From 13-2-20CM-68-14 sp036378475 (lineage in GTDB: Bacteria; Actinomycetota; Thermoleophilia; Gaiellales; Gaiellaceae): a DNA stretch of 6,640 bases. Location of the stretch: assembly GCA_036378475.1 (NCBI GenBank), contig DASUWJ010000055.1, positions 1-6,640 of the forward strand, given 5' to 3'. Under the pieces are notes generated by a model. That model was not told where the DNA came from. It worked only from the letters and a program-made list of their open reading frames with translations, and made no database searches. A program made the translations under genes and the position numbers. Shown here one piece after another: positions 6,569-6,640 of the stretch; position 1 is the stretch's first letter, and each line of letters opens with the position of its first letter.

Positions 6569-6619
6569 AAAACGCGCGCCTGCCGGCGCCGGCGAACCGG
6601 TGCCGGCAGGCAGGCGCGC
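6569..6619 (-). terminator. Rho-independent terminator of the upstream gene
   Basis: On the minus strand the arms 6610-6597 and 6592-6579 pair at 13 of 14 positions around a TTCG loop, with one A-C mismatch (6601/6588). After a 4-base bulge (6614-6611) a further GCGCG/CGCGC helix (6619-6615 with 6578-6574) extends the stem. It is followed after one base by TTTT (6572-6569). A GC stem with a stable tetraloop and a short T-run, starting five bases after an in-frame TAG, is typical of an intrinsic terminator. No T-run follows on the plus strand, so it should act only leftward. It separates the seven-gene operon from the gene beyond the right edge. Confidence 0.72.
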
Positions 6620-6624
6620 ATGGG

Positions 6625-6640
6625 CTAGGCGAGCGGCTCG
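6625..6640 (-). CDS. Probable 3' end of an upstream gene (last codons only)
   Basis: Read leftward from the right edge, one frame ends in Glu-Pro-Leu-Ala and TAG just before the terminator hairpin. The stop-then-terminator arrangement suggests a real gene end on the same strand. Only four full codons are visible, so product and even coding status cannot be judged. Confidence 0.35.

Noticed and set aside
6569..6619. Hairpin as a mobile-element end, repeat-family unit or CRISPR repeat
   Set aside because: It is a single copy in the window, with a stop codon just before it and a T-run just after, which fits a terminator better.
5605..6621. 338-residue version of the ArnC-like protein
   Set aside because: The first 35 codons overlap a terminator-type hairpin and give an Arg/Pro-rich tail absent from the family. 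The ATG at 6516 sits three residues before the conserved first strand.

Overview
This GC-rich window carries one tightly packed gene cluster, with every supported gene on the minus strand (transcribed right to left). Very high GC, GTG and TTG starts alongside ATG, stop/start overlaps at every junction, and alanine/arginine/glutamate-rich proteins suggest a high-GC actinobacterium. A deep lineage such as Thermoleophilia is plausible, but this is only an inference from style. No rRNA, tRNA, CRISPR array, transposase or other mobile-element mark is visible.

Layout in the direction of transcription. At the right edge are the last few codons of a probable upstream gene (stop TAG at 6625-6627). A strong GC hairpin with a TTCG loop and a following T-run (6569-6619) follows, and reads as its terminator. 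A short leader comes next, holding a perfect 9-bp inverted repeat (6520-6555). Seven genes follow: an ArnC/GtrB-like polyprenyl-phosphate sugar transferase with two C-terminal membrane helices (6516-5605); an RmlB-like nucleotide-sugar 4,6-dehydratase/epimerase (5608-4613); an ATP-grasp ligase (4661-3432); a PLP-dependent DegT/ArnB-type sugar aminotransferase (3469-2336); a YbhN/AglD-type polytopic membrane protein (2339-1359); a WbbL-like rhamnosyltransferase-type GT2 (1366-479); and the N-terminal 160 residues of a polytopic membrane protein with an Asp-Gly-Asp...Phe-His loop, possibly a GT-C transferase (482 to the left edge). Neighbouring genes overlap by 4, 49, 38, 4, 8 and 4 bp, so they are almost certainly one translationally coupled operon.

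How they may work together (inference): the dehydratase makes a 4-keto-sugar nucleotide, the aminotransferase converts it to an amino sugar, and the ATP-grasp enzyme may join a carboxylate to that amine or to a related substrate. The ArnC-like enzyme puts a sugar on undecaprenyl phosphate, the multi-pass protein may move or modify a lipid-linked product, and the remaining transferases finish a surface glycan or glycolipid. The content resembles the Gram-negative arn (aminoarabinose) logic, with an ATP-grasp gene where arn has a formyltransferase. The final product cannot be read from the sequence. The only intergenic stretch is about 108 bp (6517-6624).
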